The notes under the pieces were generated by a model, which was not told where the DNA came from, ran no database searches, and was given only the letters and a program-made list of their open reading frames with translations. Shown one piece after another: positions 25,261-34,223 of a stretch of 64,000 bases of DNA; position 1 is the stretch's first letter; the number at the start of each line of letters is the position of its first letter. The position numbers and the translations under genes are program-made. Origin of the DNA: Arthrobacter sp. NicSoilB8 (GTDB taxonomy: Bacteria > Actinomycetota > Actinomycetes > Actinomycetales > Micrococcaceae); the NCBI RefSeq assembly GCF_019977355.1, contig NZ_AP024655.1, positions 3,658,001 to 3,722,000 of the forward strand, given 5' to 3'.

Positions 25261-25482
25261 TTACTTGTAGCGGTAGACGATACGACCACGTGTCAGGTCG
25301 TAAGGGCTCAGCTCCACCACTACGCGGTCCTCGGGGAGGATCCTGATGTAGTGCTGGCGCATCTTTCCAGAGATGTGTGCCAGAACGATGTGCTTGTTGG
25401 TGAGCTCAACGCGAAACATCGCGTTAGGCAGCGCCTCGGTCACAACGCCCTCGATCTCAATGACCCCGTCCTTCTTGGCCAT
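25261..25482 (-). CDS. infA: Translation initiation factor IF-1
   Basis: The start at ATG 25482 ([12 protein letters not shown]) gives 73 residues, the normal IF-1 length; a longer in-frame start is not conserved. It is a single OB-fold (S1-like) domain with [27 protein letters not shown]-1 blocks the A site during initiation. It is the first gene of the cluster running to truA; its promoter should lie in the 188 bp before it. Confidence 0.98.
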   Translation of the reverse strand: MAKKDGVIEIEGVVTEALPNAMFRVELTNKHIVLAHISGKMRQHYIRILPEDRVVVELSPYDLTRGRIVYRYK

Positions 25483-25670
25483 ACCCTCCGCTAACTGTTG
25501 TTGCCGCAGCCTCCCGGATTGCACCGGTCATGACCGCGGACGTTTTTGATTGATTGGCTGGTGCCACCAGACCCTAAAAGGGCACAACGGGGCAGACAAC
25601 CAACAGTCAACACTACGCCATTGCGGCCCGATTGTTAAATCCGGAGTTAAATCCAGCCATCGTAGCGCAC

Positions 25671-26651
25671 TCAGCGTCCGTACGCACCTAGCGTCCCCGC
25701 CGCCGTCGTCACCGCCTCGGCCCGCGCGATCCCGTCAAGGATGGCCAGCCGGACGACGTCGGCTGCCGCGCTTTGCAGCGTGATGAGCCCCAGCTGGCGC
25801 GCCGCCGGGGTACTGCGGTCCAGCGCGACGGCGCCCGTCGCCAGGGCGAACACCGTGTCGCCGTCGGCAAGCGTGTGGCTCGGATTCAAGGCCCGGGCCA
25901 GTCCGGCGTGGGCCGCCGACGCCGTCCTTTTGCACTCGGCCTTGTCCAGGACGGCGTCGGTGGCGACGACGACGAGCGTTGTGTTGAGGGGCGGCGCCTC
26001 CGTCAGCTTCGGATCCGTGCCGCCGTTGCCGGCTTTCGCCGCAGCGGCCGAAGCCTTCTGCGGCGATGTGCCAAACGGTAACCCCAGCGCATTGACTACC
26101 GCCAGGGCCGCTACAACGACCCCATTGTCTAGGGTGATGGAGGCGGTGCCTACTCCCCCTTTGTAGGTTCCGCGGCCGATTGCGGCTCCCGTGCCGGCTC
26201 CTACATTGCCGCGGTCGACGTCGTGCCCGTCCGGCTGGGCCGCGGCGGCGGCCGTGGCCGCGTAGCCCATGGCCTCGCCGGGGCGTGCCAAGAAGTCCCC
26301 GCCGCGGCCCAGGTCAAAGATCGCCGCAGCAGGCACGATCGGAACGAGGCCGCCGGGAACCGCAAAGCCCCGGCCGTTTTCCTCGCACCAGCGCTGGGCA
26401 CCGTGAGCGGCCGCGAGGCCAAAGGCGCTCCCCCCGGTCAGGACCACGGCGTCCACGGTCGAGGACAGCGTCGTGGGATCCAGCGCGTCCGTCTCGTGCG
26501 TTCCGGGGCCGCCGCCGCGGACGTCCACTGAGCCCACGGTGCCCGGCGGCGGGAGGACCACCGTCACCCCGGTCAGCCAGCCGTCGTCGGTCTTCTGGAC
26601 ATGGCCTACCCGGATTCCGGCGACGTCGGTGATCGCTCCTGTTGCTCCCAT
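25671..26651 (-). CDS. P1-family (DmpA/NylC-like) N-terminal-nucleophile hydrolase
   Basis: ATG 26651 starts a 326-residue protein (MGATGAITDVAGIRVGHVQ); the frame extends further upstream without conserved sequence. Features are VRGGGPGTHETD near 45-55, VVLTGGSAFGLAAAHG at 69-84 and PPLNTTLVVVATDA with Asn223-Thr224. In NylC and DmpA the precursor cuts itself before a Thr or Ser that becomes the N-terminal nucleophile; Asn223/Thr224 matches the NylC type. Members are aminopeptidases or amide hydrolases of diverse substrates. It is divergent from the ABC importer, so a link to imported compounds is possible but unproven. Confidence 0.85.
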   Translation of the reverse strand: MGATGAITDVAGIRVGHVQKTDDGWLTGVTVVLPPPGTVGSVDVRGGGPGTHETDALDPTTLSSTVDAVVLTGGSAFGLAAAHGAQRWCEENGRGFAVPGGLVPIVPAAAIFDLGRGGDFLARPGEAMGYAATAAAAAQPDGHDVDRGNVGAGTGAAIGRGTYKGGVGTASITLDNGVVVAALAVVNALGLPFGTSPQKASAAAAKAGNGGTDPKLTEAPPLNTTLVVVATDAVLDKAECKRTASAAHAGLARALNPSHTLADGDTVFALATGAVALDRSTPAARQLGLITLQSAAADVVRLAILDGIARAEAVTTAAGTLGAYGR

Positions 26652-26729
26652 GGCTCTATTGTGCTCCCCGGGCAGCGCCGCGGCCCGCACCGTTCCCTCC
26701 ATCGACTTGACGAATCGCGCCCGAATGTC

Positions 26730-26757
26730 TTTAGCCCAAACAAGCGTTATGTAATAC
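26730..26757 (+). promoter_or_regulatory. Candidate promoter of the ABC importer operon
   Basis: TTTAGC (26730-26735), 16 bases, then TAATAC (26752-26757). The palindrome TGCATGCA at 26758-26765 overlaps the expected transcription start and could be an operator half-site. The region 26652-26917 between the divergent genes has no coding content. Confidence 0.35.
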
Positions 26758-26917
26758 TGCATGCAACACAGCGTTAACGGGCGACGAAGCCTTGGACAAC
26801 AAAGCTCTACTGGGGTCTTGTGCGGGGATCTGCCCACCAGCCATGTGGTGAAGTGATAGCAAGGTATCCCCGCCCACCCGCCTGCCACTGGCAGGCCTGG
26901 AACCGTTAGAGACCTGA

Positions 26918-27868
26918 ATGACGCGACAATTGACCGACCGGCCCCGTGCCGCCGTCGAGGCCAAACCGGCCCCGGCGCCGCGTGCCCGCTGGTCCGCCCG
27001 AACCCGCCGGGACTTCTTTGTCTTCCTGGCCCTGGCCCTCCCCAACCTTCTCCTGATTGGAGTGTTCACCTACCTCCCGCTCTTCAACAACATCTACTAC
27101 TCCACCCTTGACTGGACGCTGGGCTCAGCTTCGGCCACGGTGGTGGGCTTCGATAACTACGTCACCTTCTTCACGAGTCCGGACGCCACCGAAGTTCTGG
27201 GCACCACCGCGGTGTTCACCCTGATCACGGTCGGCGGTTCCATGATCCTGGGCTTGCTGGTGGCCATCGCCCTCAACTCCCGGATCCGCGGCACCACCTT
27301 CGCACGCTCGGCCGTCTTCGCCCCTTATGTGCTCAGCGGCGTCGGCGTCGGCCTCGTCTGGCTGTTCATTTTCGATCCCGGCTATGGAGTGCTCGCCTGG
27401 CTGTTGCGCGGCATCGGCCAGCAGAGTCCGCAGTGGATCAACGATCCGCAGTTGTCCCTGGTCATGGTCATCATCGTCTACGTCTGGAAAAACCTCGGGT
27501 ACTGCGCCGTGGTGTACCTGGCCGGCCTCCAGTCGCTGCCGCAGGATGTCATGGAGGCGGCCGCCCTGGACGGGGCCAACAGCTTCCGGCGCTTTCTGAG
27601 CATGTCCCTGCCGCTGCTCTCCCCCACCACGTTCTTCCTGCTCATCACCACCATGCTGAGCTCCCTGCAGGCCTTTGACCTGATCCGGATCATGACCCCG
27701 CTGGGCAACGGCACCAGCACGTTGATTTATGAGGCGTACCTTCAGGCCTTCGGGGCGTTCAACCGCGCGGGCTACTCGGCCGCGGTCTCGGTGATTCTCT
27801 TCGCCATCCTGCTCATCATCACCGTGCTGCAGTTGCGGTTCGTCGAACGGAAGGTGCACTACTCGTGA
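26918..27868 (+). CDS. Carbohydrate ABC transporter permease (MalF/UgpA-like)
   Basis: The 316-residue permease has six predicted membrane helices. The EAA loop that binds the ATPase reads MEAAALDGANSFRRFLSMSLPLLSP at about 210-235. The N-terminal 35 residues are cytoplasmic and basic. It overlaps the next permease gene by four bases. Family: CUT1 sugar importers. Confidence 0.92.
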   Translation: MTRQLTDRPRAAVEAKPAPAPRARWSARTRRDFFVFLALALPNLLLIGVFTYLPLFNNIYYSTLDWTLGSASATVVGFDNYVTFFTSPDATEVLGTTAVFTLITVGGSMILGLLVAIALNSRIRGTTFARSAVFAPYVLSGVGVGLVWLFIFDPGYGVLAWLLRGIGQQSPQWINDPQLSLVMVIIVYVWKNLGYCAVVYLAGLQSLPQDVMEAAALDGANSFRRFLSMSLPLLSPTTFFLLITTMLSSLQAFDLIRIMTPLGNGTSTLIYEAYLQAFGAFNRAGYSAAVSVILFAILLIITVLQLRFVERKVHYS

Positions 27869-28803
27869 GCACACTCTCGCCTGTTAGCCCCGATTCTGCC
27901 GCTGACGCCGCCTCCGTCTCCGCTGCGGACGCCGGTCCCGGGGCTCCGCAGCAGCGCGACAAGCCGTTCTCCCGGGCCAACCTGGCACGGACGATCGCCG
28001 GCGGCTATCTTCCGCTCATCGCCGCGACGCTGGTGGTGTTCCTGCCGCTGCTGTGGATGGTGCTCAGTTCCTTCAAGCAGCCCGGCGAAATCATCACCAT
28101 GGATTTGAAGATCCTGCCGGAGAGCCTGGACTTCGAAAACTACAACACCGCCATGACGACCGTCCCGTTCGCCCAGTTCTTCGCCAACAGCCTGATCGTC
28201 ACCGGAGTGGGGGCCACCATCAAGGTCCTCCTGGCGATCCTGACGGCCTACGCGCTCGTGTTCGTCCGCTTCCCGTTCAAGAACGCCATCTTCGTGCTGA
28301 TCCTCGTGGCCCTGATGGTTCCGCCGCAGGTGTCCATCCTGCCCAACTACATCCTGATCGCGGGGATGGGCGGCAAGAACACCCTGTGGGGCATCATCCT
28401 GCCGGGGCTCGGCACCGCCTTCGGCACCTTCCTGCTGCGTCAGCACTTCATGACGCTTCCCGCCTCCATCCTGGAATCGGCAGAGATCGACGGCGCCGGC
28501 CACTGGCGCCGGCTCTGGCGGATCGTGGTCCCGGTCTCCGGCCCCTCGATCGCGACGGTCGCGCTCGTCGTCGTCGTGAGCGAATGGAACGACTACATCT
28601 GGCCGCTCATCATCACCGACCGCCCCGAGACCATGACGCTGCCGGTGGGCCTGACGCTGCTCCAGAACTCCGAGGGCAACGGTTCCGGCTGGGGCATCCT
28701 GATGGCCGGCGCCGTCCTGGTGATCGTGCCCATCCTGCTCGTCTTCGCAGCCCTGCAGCGCTACATCGTGGCCGGTCTCACCCAAGGCAGCGTCACCGGG
28801 TGA
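27865..28803 (+). CDS. Carbohydrate ABC transporter permease (MalG/UgpE-like)
   Basis: GTG 27865 overlaps the first permease (GTGA). The 312-residue protein has a Ser/Ala-rich cytoplasmic start of about 40 residues, six membrane helices and the EAA loop ILESAEIDGAGHWRRLWRIVVPVSGP. It forms the heterodimeric channel with the preceding protein. No ATP-binding subunit is encoded next to it, so a shared MsmK/UgpC-type ATPase is probably used. Confidence 0.92.
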   Translation: MSTLSPVSPDSAADAASVSAADAGPGAPQQRDKPFSRANLARTIAGGYLPLIAATLVVFLPLLWMVLSSFKQPGEIITMDLKILPESLDFENYNTAMTTVPFAQFFANSLIVTGVGATIKVLLAILTAYALVFVRFPFKNAIFVLILVALMVPPQVSILPNYILIAGMGGKNTLWGIILPGLGTAFGTFLLRQHFMTLPASILESAEIDGAGHWRRLWRIVVPVSGPSIATVALVVVVSEWNDYIWPLIITDRPETMTLPVGLTLLQNSEGNGSGWGILMAGAVLVIVPILLVFAALQRYIVAGLTQGSVTG

Positions 28804-28877
28804 CGCCGCCTGCCAACGCTTCCTGCCGAACACAGTTATCACCAATCAACCAGTCAGCATCATCGAGAGGATCCACC

Positions 28878-30224
28878 ATGGCATTGAATCTTGACCGCAG
28901 GCACTTCCTGGGACTGGCGGGCGCCGGCGCCGGCGCCGCCGCACTGAGTGCCTGCGGAGGCCCATCCACCACAGGGACCACGGCCGCCACCGGCGCTGCC
29001 GACATCGATTTCAGCGGGGTCAAGCCCGCTGCGTCGATCGATTTTTGGTCCAACCACCCGGGCAAGTCCCAGGATGTGGAGAAGGCCATCATCGAGAAGT
29101 TCCATGCCAAGTTCCCGGAAATCAAGGTCAACCTGATCACCGCCGGGGCAAACTACGAGGAAATCGCGCAGAAGTTCCAGACCTCCCAGGCGGCGAAGTC
29201 GGCCCTTCCCGGGCTGGTGGTCCTCTCCGACGTCTGGTGGTTCCGCTACTTCACCAACGGCAACATCATTCCCCTCGACAGCCTGGTCAAGCAGCTGGAT
29301 ATCAAGGTGGACGATTTCCAGAAGTCGCTCGTCGCGGACTACCAGTACGCCGGCAAGCAGTGGGCCCTCCCCTATGGCCGCTCCACCCCGCTGTTCTACT
29401 ACAACAAGGACCACTTCAAGGCGGCGGGGCTGCCGGACCGAGCCCCCAAGACCTGGCAGGAATTCGGCGAATGGGCCCCGAAGCTCAAGGCCAGTTCCGG
29501 GGCGCAGTACGCCTACATCTACCCGGCGCTGGCCGGCTACGCGGGCTGGACCCTGCAGAACAACCTGTGGGGCTGGGGCGGCAGCTGGTCGAACGAGTGG
29601 ACCGTCACCTGCGATTCCGCCGAGTCTGTCGCGGCCCTGCAGTGGGCCCAGGACTCAATCTACAAGGACAAGTGGGCCGGGGTGTCCTCCAAGGAAGCCG
29701 CGGACGACTTCGCCGCGGGCATCACCTCGACCACCATTTCCTCCACCGGATCGCTGCTGGGTGTCCTGAAGTCCGCCAAGTTCAACGTGGGCGTCGGCTA
29801 CCTTCCGGGCGGACCGAAGACGGAGAGCGGCGTCTGCCCCACGGGCGGGGCCGGGCTCGGCATTCCCAGCGGTGTCAGCAAGGAAATCCAGCTCGCGGCC
29901 GCCACGTTCCTGAAGTTCATGACGGAGCCGGAAAACACTGCGGCGTTCTCGGCGGCCACCGGTTACATGCCCACCCGCATGTCCGCCGACATGGGCGCCG
30001 TGCTGGCCAAGACCCCGCAGATCAAGACCGCCATGGACCAGCTCGCCGTGACCCGCGTCCAGGACAACGCGCGCGTGTTCCTGCCCGGCGCGGACCAGGA
30101 GATGGCCAAGGCCGCCGCGGCAATCCTGACCCAGCAGGGCGACGTCAAAGCCACCATGGCCGGGCTGAAGACGACCCTCGAGGGGATCTACACCAAGGAC
30201 GTGAAACCCAAGCTGAAGAGCTAA
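28878..30224 (+). CDS. Lipoprotein solute-binding protein of the ABC importer (UgpB-like)
   Basis: ATG 28878 follows GAGAGG; the frame is open far upstream but overlaps the permease. The 448-residue precursor has RRHFLGLAGAG, a twin-arginine-like start, and lipobox LSAC with Cys26. The mature protein has FWSNHPGKS, WALPYGRSTPLFYYNKDHFKAAGL and ATGYMPTRMSA, which resemble the glycerol-3-phosphate binding protein UgpB and other CUT1 proteins. The ligand may be glycerol-3-phosphate, a glycerophosphodiester or a sugar; sequence alone cannot decide. A palindromic terminator follows. Confidence 0.88.
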   Translation: MALNLDRRHFLGLAGAGAGAAALSACGGPSTTGTTAATGAADIDFSGVKPAASIDFWSNHPGKSQDVEKAIIEKFHAKFPEIKVNLITAGANYEEIAQKFQTSQAAKSALPGLVVLSDVWWFRYFTNGNIIPLDSLVKQLDIKVDDFQKSLVADYQYAGKQWALPYGRSTPLFYYNKDHFKAAGLPDRAPKTWQEFGEWAPKLKASSGAQYAYIYPALAGYAGWTLQNNLWGWGGSWSNEWTVTCDSAESVAALQWAQDSIYKDKWAGVSSKEAADDFAAGITSTTISSTGSLLGVLKSAKFNVGVGYLPGGPKTESGVCPTGGAGLGIPSGVSKEIQLAAATFLKFMTEPENTAAFSAATGYMPTRMSADMGAVLAKTPQIKTAMDQLAVTRVQDNARVFLPGADQEMAKAAAAILTQQGDVKATMAGLKTTLEGIYTKDVKPKLKS

Positions 30225-30248
30225 CCTCGCCGGCGACACGCCCACCTC

Positions 30249-30314
30249 CCCAACTAGCTCGCAGCAGGGGCCGTTTTGAGCGCTCAAAACGGCCCCTGCT
30301 GCGAGCTAGTTGGG
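30249..30314. terminator. 66-bp perfect palindrome between convergent genes
   Basis: The arms 30249-30281 and 30282-30314 are perfectly complementary over 33 bp with no spacer; the centre is GAGCGCTC. It sits between the convergent stops of the binding-protein gene (30224) and map (30324) and is best read as a bidirectional terminator. TTTT and AAAA lie within the arms. Confidence 0.8.
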
Positions 30315-30323
30315 TTAAGGGGG

Positions 30324-31151
30324 TTAGGGAATCGGGACGGGCACGACGCCGAGCGGCGCCAGTTTCGCCGCGCCGCCGTCGGGCGCCGAGAGGACCCAGA
30401 TCCCCTTCTCATGCACGGCGACGGAGTGTTCCCACTGGCAGGAGCGCTTGCCGTCCGTGGTGACCACGGTCCAATCGTCCTCAAGTATGGCGGTGTCGAT
30501 GCTGCCGCGGACCAGCATGGGCTCGATGGCCAGGCACAGCCCGGGGCGGATCTTGGGCCCGCGGTGGCTGGTGCGGTAGTTCAGCACGTCCGGGGCCATG
30601 TGCATCTCGGATCCGATCCCGTGGCCCACATAGTCTTCCAGGATGCCCAGCGGCTTGCCCGGCACGGAGGAGACGTAGTCGTCCACGGCGTTGCCGATAT
30701 CGCCCACGAACTTGCCGGTGGCCAGGGCCGCGATGCCCCGCCACATGGCTTCCTCAGTGACCTCGGACAGGCGCACGTCCTCGGGATCGGGGGTGCCGAC
30801 AATCACGGTCCGCGCAGAATCGGAGTGCCAGCCGTCCACGATCGCGCCGCCGTCGATTGAGATGATGTCGCCGTCCTGCAGGACCCGGCTGCCGGGGATC
30901 CCGTGGACCACTTCCTCGTTCACGGACGTGCAGATGGTGGCCGGGAAGCCGTGGTATCCGAGGAAGTTGGACTTGGCGCCGGCGTCCTGTAGCACGGCGG
31001 CGAACACCTCGTCCAGCCGGGCCGTGGTGACGCCCGGGGCGGCCGCGGCAACGGCGGCATCCAGCGCCCGGCTCAGGACAAGCCCGGCCTCGTGCATGGT
31101 GCGCATCTGGGCGTTGGTCTTGTATTCAATGCGGGGCTGGCCGAATGCCAT
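30324..31151 (-). CDS. map: Methionine aminopeptidase type I
   Basis: The 275-residue protein has all five metal ligands in family motifs: SIDGGAIVDGWHSD (two Asp), GHGIGSEMH (His), AIEPML (Glu) and WEHSVAV (Glu), and the substrate His in GYHGFPATICTSVNE. It removes the initiator Met from nascent proteins. Unlike the usual order adk-map-infA, it is separated from infA by five kilobases of accessory genes and from adk by a terminator. Confidence 0.96.
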   Translation of the reverse strand: MAFGQPRIEYKTNAQMRTMHEAGLVLSRALDAAVAAAAPGVTTARLDEVFAAVLQDAGAKSNFLGYHGFPATICTSVNEEVVHGIPGSRVLQDGDIISIDGGAIVDGWHSDSARTVIVGTPDPEDVRLSEVTEEAMWRGIAALATGKFVGDIGNAVDDYVSSVPGKPLGILEDYVGHGIGSEMHMAPDVLNYRTSHRGPKIRPGLCLAIEPMLVRGSIDTAILEDDWTVVTTDGKRSCQWEHSVAVHEKGIWVLSAPDGGAAKLAPLGVVPVPIP

Positions 31152-31246
31152 CTCTACCTCAGTGCTTCATCTCGCGGTCCGGGCGCGTCGCCCCGGGCCT
31201 CCACGTCGGGTCATCAACCCAAGTCTTCACGCTCTATTCTCCCGTA

Positions 31247-31281
31247 CCCGCACCACTGCCCGGGACGGGCAGTGGTGCGGG
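31247..31281. repeat. 15-bp inverted repeat upstream of map
   Basis: The arms 31247-31261 and 31267-31281 pair perfectly around a 5-base loop. It lies about 100 bp upstream of map on the minus strand, after the adk terminator. It may be a second terminator or an operator. Confidence 0.5.
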
Positions 31282-31348
31282 CAGCCCGGGACGGGCACTG
31301 CGCCTGCCAGTTCCTCTGGGCCCGGACCGGCCGATGCCAAACAGCGAA

Positions 31349-31384
31349 GGGCGCGTTCCGTACCCGATGGTACGGAACGCGCCC
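31349..31384 (-). terminator. Terminator of secY-adk
   Basis: A 16-bp perfect stem (31349-31364 with 31369-31384) with loop CGAT, 65 bases after the adk stop. The following minus-strand sequence has only short T stretches. Confidence 0.7.
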
Positions 31385-31448
31385 CTCTATACTGCGTCAG
31401 CCGCAATGCGGCAGCTCTGCCGCTTCAGCTGAAGTGCCTCAGGATGGA

Positions 31449-32027
31449 TCAGGCGGTCTGGGCCGACTTGATCGCTTCCATGACGCGCTCGGTGACTTCA
31501 TCGATGCCGCCGATGCCGTCCACCTGGGTCAGGATGCCGCGCTCGGCATACTTCGCCACGACCGGTTCGGTCTGCTCGTGGTAGAGGTCCAGCCGGTGAC
31601 GGATAACGCCTTCGTTGTCGTCGCTGCGGCCTGTCTCCTTGGCGCGGCCCAGGAGCCGCTTGACCAGTTCTTCATCGTCCGCGGTGAGCTGCAGGACGAC
31701 GTCGAGCTTCTGGTCGGCGTCGGCCAGGATCGCGTCAAGGTAGTCCACCTGCGCGGTGGTGCGCGGGTAACCGTCCAGCAGGAAGCCGGGTTCGACGTCG
31801 TCCTCGCTGAGGCGGTCGCGCACCATCTTGTTGGTGACGCTGTCCGGAACGAAATCGCCGGCGTCCATGTACTTCTTGGCCTCGACACCCAGCGGCGTCT
31901 CACCCTTGACGTTGGCGCGGAAGATGTCTCCCGTGGAGATCGCAACGACGCCGAGGCGTTCGGAAATGCGTTCCGCCTGCGTTCCCTTGCCGGAGCCGGG
32001 AGGTCCGATAATCAACATTCTCGTCAT
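31449..32027 (-). CDS. adk: Adenylate kinase (short LID form)
   Basis: The 192-residue protein has P-loop GPPGSGKGTQ at 8-17, LDGYPRTTAQ and a short LID segment (GRAKETGRSDDNEGVIRHRL) without zinc cysteines, as in other actinobacteria. It balances AMP, ADP and ATP. Its start overlaps the secY stop by four bases. Confidence 0.97.
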   Translation of the reverse strand: MTRMLIIGPPGSGKGTQAERISERLGVVAISTGDIFRANVKGETPLGVEAKKYMDAGDFVPDSVTNKMVRDRLSEDDVEPGFLLDGYPRTTAQVDYLDAILADADQKLDVVLQLTADDEELVKRLLGRAKETGRSDDNEGVIRHRLDLYHEQTEPVVAKYAERGILTQVDGIGGIDEVTERVMEAIKSAQTA

Positions 32028-33334
32028 CGCAAAAGCCCTTCGTAGTGACGTTGCTGTAGTTGCGCATCAATCTGCTTCACGGTCTCCAGACCGACGCCCA
32101 CCATGATCAGGATCGAGGTGCCGCCGAACGGGAAGTTCTGGTTCGCGTTGATCAGGACCAGTGCAACCAGCGGGATCAGTGCCACGAAGCCGAGGTAGAA
32201 GGCTCCGGGCAGGGTGATCCGGGATAGGACGTACTGAAGATAATCCGCCGTCGGCTTGCCGGCGCGGATACCCGGAATGAAGCCACCGTACTTCTTCATG
32301 TTGTCCGAGACCTCTTCAGGGTTGAATGTAATCGCAACATAGAAGTAGGTGAAAAACACAATCATGGCGAAATACAGCAACATATAGATCGGGTGGTCGC
32401 CCTTGGTCAGGTTGTTGTTGATCCACTCAACCCAGGGCTGCATCGGCTCGCCGGCCTTGGGCTGGTTGAACTGAGCGATCAGCCCCGGCAGGTACAGCAT
32501 GGACGAGGCAAAGATGACGGGCACGACGCCGGCCATGTTCACCTTGATGGGGATGTAAGTGCTGGTGCCGCCGACGGTGCGGCGGCCGATCATGCGCTTG
32601 GCGTACTGCACCGGGATCCGGCGCTGGGACTGCTCCACGAACACCACGAGGGCCACGGTGAGCAGGCCGATGACCAGGACCAGGAAGAACGTACCCGGGC
32701 CCTGGGCCTTCCAGATCGCGCCGAGCGAGCCGGGGAAGCCTGCTGCGATGGACGTGAAGATGAGCAGGGACATGCCGTTGCCGACGCCCTTCTCCGTGAC
32801 GAGCTCGCCCATCCACATGATCAGGCCGGTACCGGCCGTCAGCGTGATGATGATCAGGACCGTGGTGACGATGGAGCTGTCCGGGATGATGGGCAGCTGG
32901 CAGTTCGGCAGCAGCTGGCCGGACCGCGCCAGCGACACCAGCGTTGTGGCGTTGAGCAGGCCGAGGGCGATTGTGAGGTAACGGGTGTACTGGGTCAGTT
33001 TCGACTGGCCCGATGCGCCCTCCTCGTACAGCTGCTGGAAGCGGGGAATGACCACCCGGAGCAGCTGGACGATGATGCTCGCCGTGATGTAGGGCATGAT
33101 GCCGAGGGCGAAGATGGAGACCTGCAGCAATGCACCGCCGCTGAACAGGTTGACGAGCTGGTAGATCCCGCCCGAGGTCTGACCGTTCTGCAAGCATTGC
33201 TGGACATTCTGGTAGCTCACACCAGGCGAGGGGATGAAGGCACCCAAGCGGAAGATTGTGATGATTCCCAGCGTGAACAACAACTTGCGTCGCAGATCAG
33301 GCGTGCGAAAGGCCCGGCCAAATGCGCTAAGCAA
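32024..33334 (-). CDS. secY: Preprotein translocase subunit SecY
   Basis: The 436-residue channel subunit starts at TTG 33334, preceded by AGGAGG. It has ten hydrophobic helices, the plug region after the first helix and the cytoplasmic loops with RRIPVQYAKRMIGRR and FNPEEVSDNMKKYGGFIPGIRAGKPT that bind ribosome and SecA. It is separated from rplO by a strong terminator, so it must have its own promoter between 33335 and 33447. Confidence 0.97.
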   Translation of the reverse strand: MLSAFGRAFRTPDLRRKLLFTLGIITIFRLGAFIPSPGVSYQNVQQCLQNGQTSGGIYQLVNLFSGGALLQVSIFALGIMPYITASIIVQLLRVVIPRFQQLYEEGASGQSKLTQYTRYLTIALGLLNATTLVSLARSGQLLPNCQLPIIPDSSIVTTVLIIITLTAGTGLIMWMGELVTEKGVGNGMSLLIFTSIAAGFPGSLGAIWKAQGPGTFFLVLVIGLLTVALVVFVEQSQRRIPVQYAKRMIGRRTVGGTSTYIPIKVNMAGVVPVIFASSMLYLPGLIAQFNQPKAGEPMQPWVEWINNNLTKGDHPIYMLLYFAMIVFFTYFYVAITFNPEEVSDNMKKYGGFIPGIRAGKPTADYLQYVLSRITLPGAFYLGFVALIPLVALVLINANQNFPFGGTSILIMVGVGLETVKQIDAQLQQRHYEGLLR

Positions 33335-33447
33335 GCGTCCTCCTGAGTAATAAGTAAAGTTGTGTGAGACAGGTCAAATAAACCCAACAACCGAGTCTAA
33401 CGGGTGGATGCGTCCGGCGAACAATCGGCGGGGCCCGGAAAATGAAA

Positions 33448-33491
33448 AAACTCCCGGCACCGGGGGCCGGAGCCCCTGGTGCCGGGAGTTT
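33448..33491 (-). terminator. Terminator after rplO (end of spc cluster)
   Basis: A 20-bp stem with one mismatch (33448-33467 with 33472-33491) around a short loop; on the minus strand it is followed by a run of six T including the end of the stem. It lies 30 bases after the rplO stop. Confidence 0.85.
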
Positions 33492-33521
33492 GAACAACGG
33501 GCAGATGCCCCGCCGCCTCGG

Positions 33522-34013
33522 TTAGAGGGCGGTGGTGCTTCCGCCTGCTGCGGCAATCTTTTCTGCGGCGCTGGCCGAGAATGCGTGGACGGTGACGTCA
33601 ACCTTGACGGTGATGTCGCCGGTGCCCAGCACCTTAACGGGCTGGTTCTTGCGAACGGCACCCTTTTCGACCAGGTTCTCGACGGTGACTGCGCCACCTT
33701 CCGGGAACAGCTCGTTGAGCTTGTCCAGGTTTACAACCTGGTACTCAACCCGGAACGGGTTCTTGAAGCCGCGCAGCTTCGGCAGGCGCATGTGCAGCGG
33801 CAGCTGGCCGCCGGCAAAGCCAGCCTTGATCTGGTAGCGGGCCTTCGTACCCTTGGTACCGCGACCGGCGGTCTTACCCTTGGAGCCTTCACCACGACCA
33901 ACACGGGTCTTGGCGGTCTTGGCACCCGGGGCGGGACGCAGGTGGTGAACCTTCAGTGCGTTCTGCTTCTCAGCGGCGCCCTGTGCCTTTTCGGCGGTGT
34001 TCTTCTCGGCCAT
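33522..34013 (-). CDS. rplO: 50S ribosomal protein L15
   Basis: The 163-residue protein has a 15-residue N-terminal extension, then [39 protein letters not shown], the glycine- and lysine-rich L15 signature, and [16 protein letters not shown]. It is the last gene of the spc-type cluster. Confidence 0.98.
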   Translation of the reverse strand: MAEKNTAEKAQGAAEKQNALKVHHLRPAPGAKTAKTRVGRGEGSKGKTAGRGTKGTKARYQIKAGFAGGQLPLHMRLPKLRGFKNPFRVEYQVVNLDKLNELFPEGGAVTVENLVEKGAVRKNQPVKVLGTGDITVKVDVTVHAFSASAAEKIAAAGGSTTAL

Positions 34014-34220
34014 TTACTTCGCCTCCTCTACCTTTACCAGGTGCGGAACCGTGTTGAGCATTCCAACGGTCACGGCGTCGGCGGTGCGGACAACGGTGTG
34101 TCCAATCCGCTTCAGGCCGAGGGACCGAAGGGTGTCGCGCTGGTTCTGCTTGCCGCCAATGGCGGACTTGATCTGAGTGATCTCCAACTGAGCGTCGGAA
34201 ACAAGCACGTTCTTAGCCAT
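34014..34220 (-). CDS. rpmD: 50S ribosomal protein L30
   Basis: The 68-residue protein has [27 protein letters not shown], the L30 signature. Its stop adjoins the rplO start and only three bases separate it from rpsE. Confidence 0.97.
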   Translation of the reverse strand: MAKNVLVSDAQLEITQIKSAIGGKQNQRDTLRSLGLKRIGHTVVRTADAVTVGMLNTVPHLVKVEEAK

Positions 34221-34223
34221 AAC

